Assembly: GCF_016862075.1 (NCBI RefSeq) | Contig: NZ_BOMG01000073.1 | Location: forward strand, 1-64,000 | DNA length: 64,000 nt | From: Actinoplanes couchii | GTDB lineage: Bacteria; Actinomycetota; Actinomycetes; Mycobacteriales; Micromonosporaceae | Direction: 5' to 3' | Shown here: one piece after another, positions 61,082 through 64,000 of the stretch | How positions within the stretch are numbered: the first letter of the stretch is position 1 | Layout: each line of letters begins with the position of its first letter | Program-made: the position numbers and the translations under genes | The notes under the pieces: model-generated | The model's input: only the letters and a program-made list of their open reading frames with translations | Database searches by the model: none | What the model was told of the DNA's origin: nothing

Positions 61082-62407
61082 GTGCTCAAACGCGAGGAGA
61101 ACGAACGCGTCACCCGCAGTGGGCCGGGCACACCGCTCGGCAGCCTGATGCGCGCCTACTGGCAACCCGCCGCCCTGGTCTCCGAGATGAGCCCGGAGCG
61201 GCAGGTCAAGCCGGTCCGGCTGCTCGGTGAGGACCTGGTGCTGTTCCGCAAGCCGGACAGGACGTGGGGTCTGGTCGGCCGGTTCTGCGCGCACCGCGGC
61301 GTCGACCTGGCTTTCGCCCGGCACGAGGAGGGCGGCCTGCGCTGCCTCTACCACGGCTGGCTCTACGGAGCGGACGGCCGGTGCAAGGAGCAGCCGGCCG
61401 AGCCCGCGCACAGCCGCTTCATCGACAAGGTGCGCATCCCCAGCTACCCGTGCGTCGAGCGGAACGGGATCGTGTTCGCCTACCTCGGTGAGGGCGACCC
61501 GCCCCCGCTGCCGGGTTACGACGCGCTGCAGGCCCCCGAGGAGTACACCTTCGCCTTCAAGGGCCTGTGGGAGTGCAACTGGCTGCAGGGCCTGGAGGGC
61601 GGCATCGACCCGAGCCACGTCTCCTTCCTGCACCGTTTCATCGACGAGGACCCGCGCGAGGTCTACGGCCAGCAGTTCAGCGAGATCGTCGAGGGCACCG
61701 GGCAGAAGCTGTCGAAGCTGGTCGGCGACTCCTACCGGCCGGACATCGAGGTCGAGGAGGCCGATCACGGCCTCCGGGTGTACGCGTTGCGCCAGCTCAC
61801 CGAGGAGGTGAAGCACGTCCGGATCACCAACCTGGTGTTCCCCAACGCGTTCGTGGTGCCGTTCGGCAACAGCAAGGTCTTCATCCAGTGGCACGTGCCG
61901 GTCGACGACTTCAACCACTACTGGTACATGATCTTCTACGACTTCGCCGAGCAGACCGACCAGGAGACGCTGCTCCAGCAGCGTCTGACCGAGGTCTCGC
62001 TGCCGGACTACCGGCCGCTGCGCAACCGGGAGAACAACTGGGGATACGACCCCGCCGAGCAGCGTGATCTCACGTATACCGGCATGGGCCTGGACATCAA
62101 CGTCCACGACCAGTGGGCGGTGGAGAGCATGGGCCGCATCCAGGACCGCACCGTCGAGCGGCTCGGCATCTCCGACCGGGCGGTGACCGCTAACCGGCGG
62201 ATGCTGCTGCGCGCCATCGACGCCTTCGCCGACGGCGGCACCCTTCCCGCTCGTACCGGCGAGTTGGACGGCCCTCTGGCGGTCGACACGATCGCGCCGA
62301 CCGCGGACTGGGAGGCCACCTGGCGCCGCCGCGAGCAGGAGCGCCGCGACGCGTCCCCCTGGGCCGGCGAGACCGCGGGCGAAAGGGAGAACGTTGCGCA
62401 GCGTTGA
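61082..62407 (+). CDS. Rieske non-heme iron oxygenase, alpha subunit (phthalate-dioxygenase-like)
   Basis: 441 residues from GTG (VLKREENERVTRSGPGTPLG), which fits the family's usual MLSREDN-like start and has GGGAGG ahead. Rieske cluster: Cys69, His71, Cys88, His91 (CAHRG and CLYHGW). The mononuclear iron site is in WLQGLEGGIDPSHVSFLHR, with His residues. Members of this group oxygenate or demethylate aromatic acids and betaines using electrons from a separate reductase, which is not seen here. 14-bp overlap with the next gene. Confidence 0.9.
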   Translation: MLKREENERVTRSGPGTPLGSLMRAYWQPAALVSEMSPERQVKPVRLLGEDLVLFRKPDRTWGLVGRFCAHRGVDLAFARHEEGGLRCLYHGWLYGADGRCKEQPAEPAHSRFIDKVRIPSYPCVERNGIVFAYLGEGDPPPLPGYDALQAPEEYTFAFKGLWECNWLQGLEGGIDPSHVSFLHRFIDEDPREVYGQQFSEIVEGTGQKLSKLVGDSYRPDIEVEEADHGLRVYALRQLTEEVKHVRITNLVFPNAFVVPFGNSKVFIQWHVPVDDFNHYWYMIFYDFAEQTDQETLLQQRLTEVSLPDYRPLRNRENNWGYDPAEQRDLTYTGMGLDINVHDQWAVESMGRIQDRTVERLGISDRAVTANRRMLLRAIDAFADGGTLPARTGELDGPLAVDTIAPTADWEATWRRREQERRDASPWAGETAGERENVAQR

Positions 62408-63824
62408 CGAGCGCCTGGTCGCCGAGGGCGGCGGTGGCTGGGACGCCCGTCCGATGCTGGCGGCCGAGCGCGGCGGCTTCATCGACCGGCACGGCCTGTG
62501 GAGCAACGAGCAGTGGGCAGCGGCCGGCCAGATCCGCCGGGTGATCGACGAGCTGGGCCTGGAGCTGATCCGGTTCTCCTTCGCCGACCAGCACGGCATC
62601 CTGCACGGCAAGACGCTGACCAGGGCCTCGATCCCCGGGGCGCTGCGCGACGGGGTGACCGCGCCGAGTTCGCTGCTGCTGAAGGACTCGTCGGGCCAGT
62701 CGGTGATGCCGGTGTTCACGCCGGACGCCGAGCCGGGTTTCGCCGGCGCCGGTGACGTGGTGATGGTGCCGGACCCGACGACGTTCCGGGTGCTGCCGTG
62801 GGCGGAGAAGACCGGCTGGGTGCTCTGCGACCTGCGGTTCCCCACCGGCGCGCCGGTCCCCTACTGCACCCGGAGCATCCTGCGGGGGCAGCTGGACCGG
62901 CTGCGCAGCGCCGGCTACGACATGACCGTCGGTGTCGAACTGGAGTTCCACGTCTTCCGGGACGGTCAGGCGAACCAGGGCGGTCAGCTGCTGCTCGAAG
63001 AGGGCCTGGACGACTACGACGAGGTCGTGCAGCTGCTCCAGCGCGGGCTGCGCAGTCTCGACCTGCCGCTGCGGTCCATCGAGCTGGAGTTCGGCGCCGG
63101 CCAGCTGGAGATCACGCTCCAGGCCGGGAGCGCCGCCGAGTCCGCCGACCACGTGACGCTGCTGCGCTCGGCGATCCGGCAGATGTGCCGGCGGCAGGGC
63201 TACCACGCCACGTTCATGTCCCGGCCGCACGGCACGGCGAGCGCGTCCACCGGCTGGCACCTGCACCAGTCGCTGCGGGAGCGGGCGACCGGCCGGGCCG
63301 CGTTCGAGCCGGGCGCCGACGAGACGCTGATGTCCAGCACCGCCCGGCACTGGCTCGGTGGTCTGCTCGCCCACGCCCCGGCGGCTGCCGCGTTCAGCAC
63401 GCCGACGGTCAACGGCTACAAGCGCTACCTGCCGTTCTCGCTGGCCCCGGACCGGGTGCTGTGGGGCGCCGACAACAAGGGCGCGATGGTCCGGGCGGTC
63501 AGCGGCCGCCTGGAGAACCGGTCCGGTGAGCCGGCCGCCAACCCGTACCTCTACGTCGCCTCCCAGGTGATCAGCGGACTGGACGGGCTGGCCGGCGCGC
63601 TGGACCCGGGTCCGCCCACCGAGAGCCCGTACGCGACCGACGCCGTCCGGCTCCCCCAGTCGCTCGGTGAAGCGGTCACCGCTCTCGAGGCCGATCGGGT
63701 CTTCGCCGAGGCACTGGGGCAGAAGACGATCGATTGGTATGCCCGGATCAAACGCGACGAGTTCGCCCGCTACCTGGCGCACGTCTCCGATTGGGAGCAA
63801 CGCGAATACTTCGACCTGTTCTGA
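62394..63824 (+). CDS. Glutamine-synthetase-like gamma-glutamyl ligase
   Basis: 476 residues from TTG behind AAAGGGAG. GS catalytic fold: beta-grasp part near RFSFADQHGILHGKTL, active-site VGVELEFHVF, HLHQSL for ATP/Mg, NGYKRYLPFS and WGADNKGAMVR near the substrate loop. It differs from GlnA in the N-terminus and probably joins glutamate to an amine, as in aniline- or alkylamine-degrading systems. Downstream of a Rieske oxygenase and upstream of an aldehyde dehydrogenase. Confidence 0.88.
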   Translation: MRSVDERLVAEGGGGWDARPMLAAERGGFIDRHGLWSNEQWAAAGQIRRVIDELGLELIRFSFADQHGILHGKTLTRASIPGALRDGVTAPSSLLLKDSSGQSVMPVFTPDAEPGFAGAGDVVMVPDPTTFRVLPWAEKTGWVLCDLRFPTGAPVPYCTRSILRGQLDRLRSAGYDMTVGVELEFHVFRDGQANQGGQLLLEEGLDDYDEVVQLLQRGLRSLDLPLRSIELEFGAGQLEITLQAGSAAESADHVTLLRSAIRQMCRRQGYHATFMSRPHGTASASTGWHLHQSLRERATGRAAFEPGADETLMSSTARHWLGGLLAHAPAAAAFSTPTVNGYKRYLPFSLAPDRVLWGADNKGAMVRAVSGRLENRSGEPAANPYLYVASQVISGLDGLAGALDPGPPTESPYATDAVRLPQSLGEAVTALEADRVFAEALGQKTIDWYARIKRDEFARYLAHVSDWEQREYFDLF

Positions 63825-63839
63825 GAGGATATTTCAGAC

Positions 63840-64000
63840 ATGCGTAGCCTACTGATCGACGGCGAATGGTTCGAACCCGGCGACCGGGAGACCATCGAAG
63901 TCCTGGACCCGTCCACCGGCCAGTCGATCGCCACGATCGCCCAGGCCACCGACGACGACGTCGACCTGGCCGTGCGAGCGGCGAAACGGGCCCACGACGA
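63840..64000 (+). CDS. Aldehyde dehydrogenase, N-terminal part (cut by window end)
   Basis: The first 53 residues, MRSLLIDGEWFEPGDRETIE, then VLDPSTGQSIATI and DDDVDLAVRAAKRAHDD, are the classical N-terminus of NAD(P)-dependent aldehyde dehydrogenases. The ATG follows GAGAGG by about 11 bp and begins 15 bp after the GS-like gene's stop. The catalytic part is outside the window. Confidence 0.85.
   Translation, partial: MRSLLIDGEWFEPGDRETIEVLDPSTGQSIATIAQATDDDVDLAVRAAKRAHD

Noticed and set aside
61022-62845. 607-residue minus-strand open frame
   Set aside because: Mirror of the Rieske and GS-like genes, which have complete catalytic motifs on the plus strand.

Overview
The window is very GC-rich DNA with GTG and TTG starts, almost no intergenic space, NarL-type two-component systems, ECF42- and DUF4132-type genes and many small membrane or secreted proteins. 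This points to a filamentous actinomycete, most likely of the Micromonosporaceae (Actinoplanes-like). That placement is inferred from gene content and codon usage. I saw no rRNA, tRNA, CRISPR array, insertion sequence or phage genes.

Layout. 0-11 kb: a two-component system, a secreted-type hydrolase, small membrane proteins, a TetR/SRPBCC-DUF2867 pair, and an NAD-dependent DNA ligase behind a HAD phosphatase-like gene. This part is packed with short tandem repeats (7, 15, 18, 21, 24, 30, 33 and 34 bp), several of them inserted in frame inside conserved domains. 11-23.5 kb: a rhamnogalacturonan lyase, an alcohol dehydrogenase, cupin, Nudix and GNAT genes, an aminoglycoside nucleotidyltransferase-like gene, an SRPBCC-YCII-ECF42 sigma factor operon, an EamA exporter with a divergent CGNR regulator, and an MFS exporter overlapping a chloramphenicol-phosphotransferase-like kinase. 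23.4-33 kb: an APC permease, a decayed PEP-mutase-family gene, a ClpX-type zinc-finger protein divergent from a Ser/Thr kinase, and an MMPL-histidine kinase-response regulator operon.

32.9-40.9 kb is a compact divergent catabolic cluster: GntR regulator, flavin reductase, SnoaL-like protein and BCCT betaine transporter on the minus strand; two AA_synth proteins, an alpha/beta hydrolase, an aldehyde dehydrogenase, a 4-oxalocrotonate tautomerase and a luciferase-like monooxygenase on the plus strand. The combination suggests uptake and oxidative ring or C-N cleavage of a betaine-type compound. Trigonelline is the nearest described precedent, but the paired AA_synth genes and the tautomerase are not part of it as I know it. 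This is the best candidate for an undescribed system.

41-57 kb: small secreted proteins, an MFS transporter, a FAD oxidoreductase, PlsC, an operon of APC permease, glutamine-rich protein and histidine decarboxylase-like enzyme, a lipoprotein, and an AraC-VOC-UvrA-like operon. 57-61 kb: a DUF4132 protein and a small regulator/membrane-protein pair under a large nested dyad. The right edge (61-64 kb) opens a second catabolic operon: Rieske oxygenase, glutamine-synthetase-like ligase and an aldehyde dehydrogenase cut by the window end.
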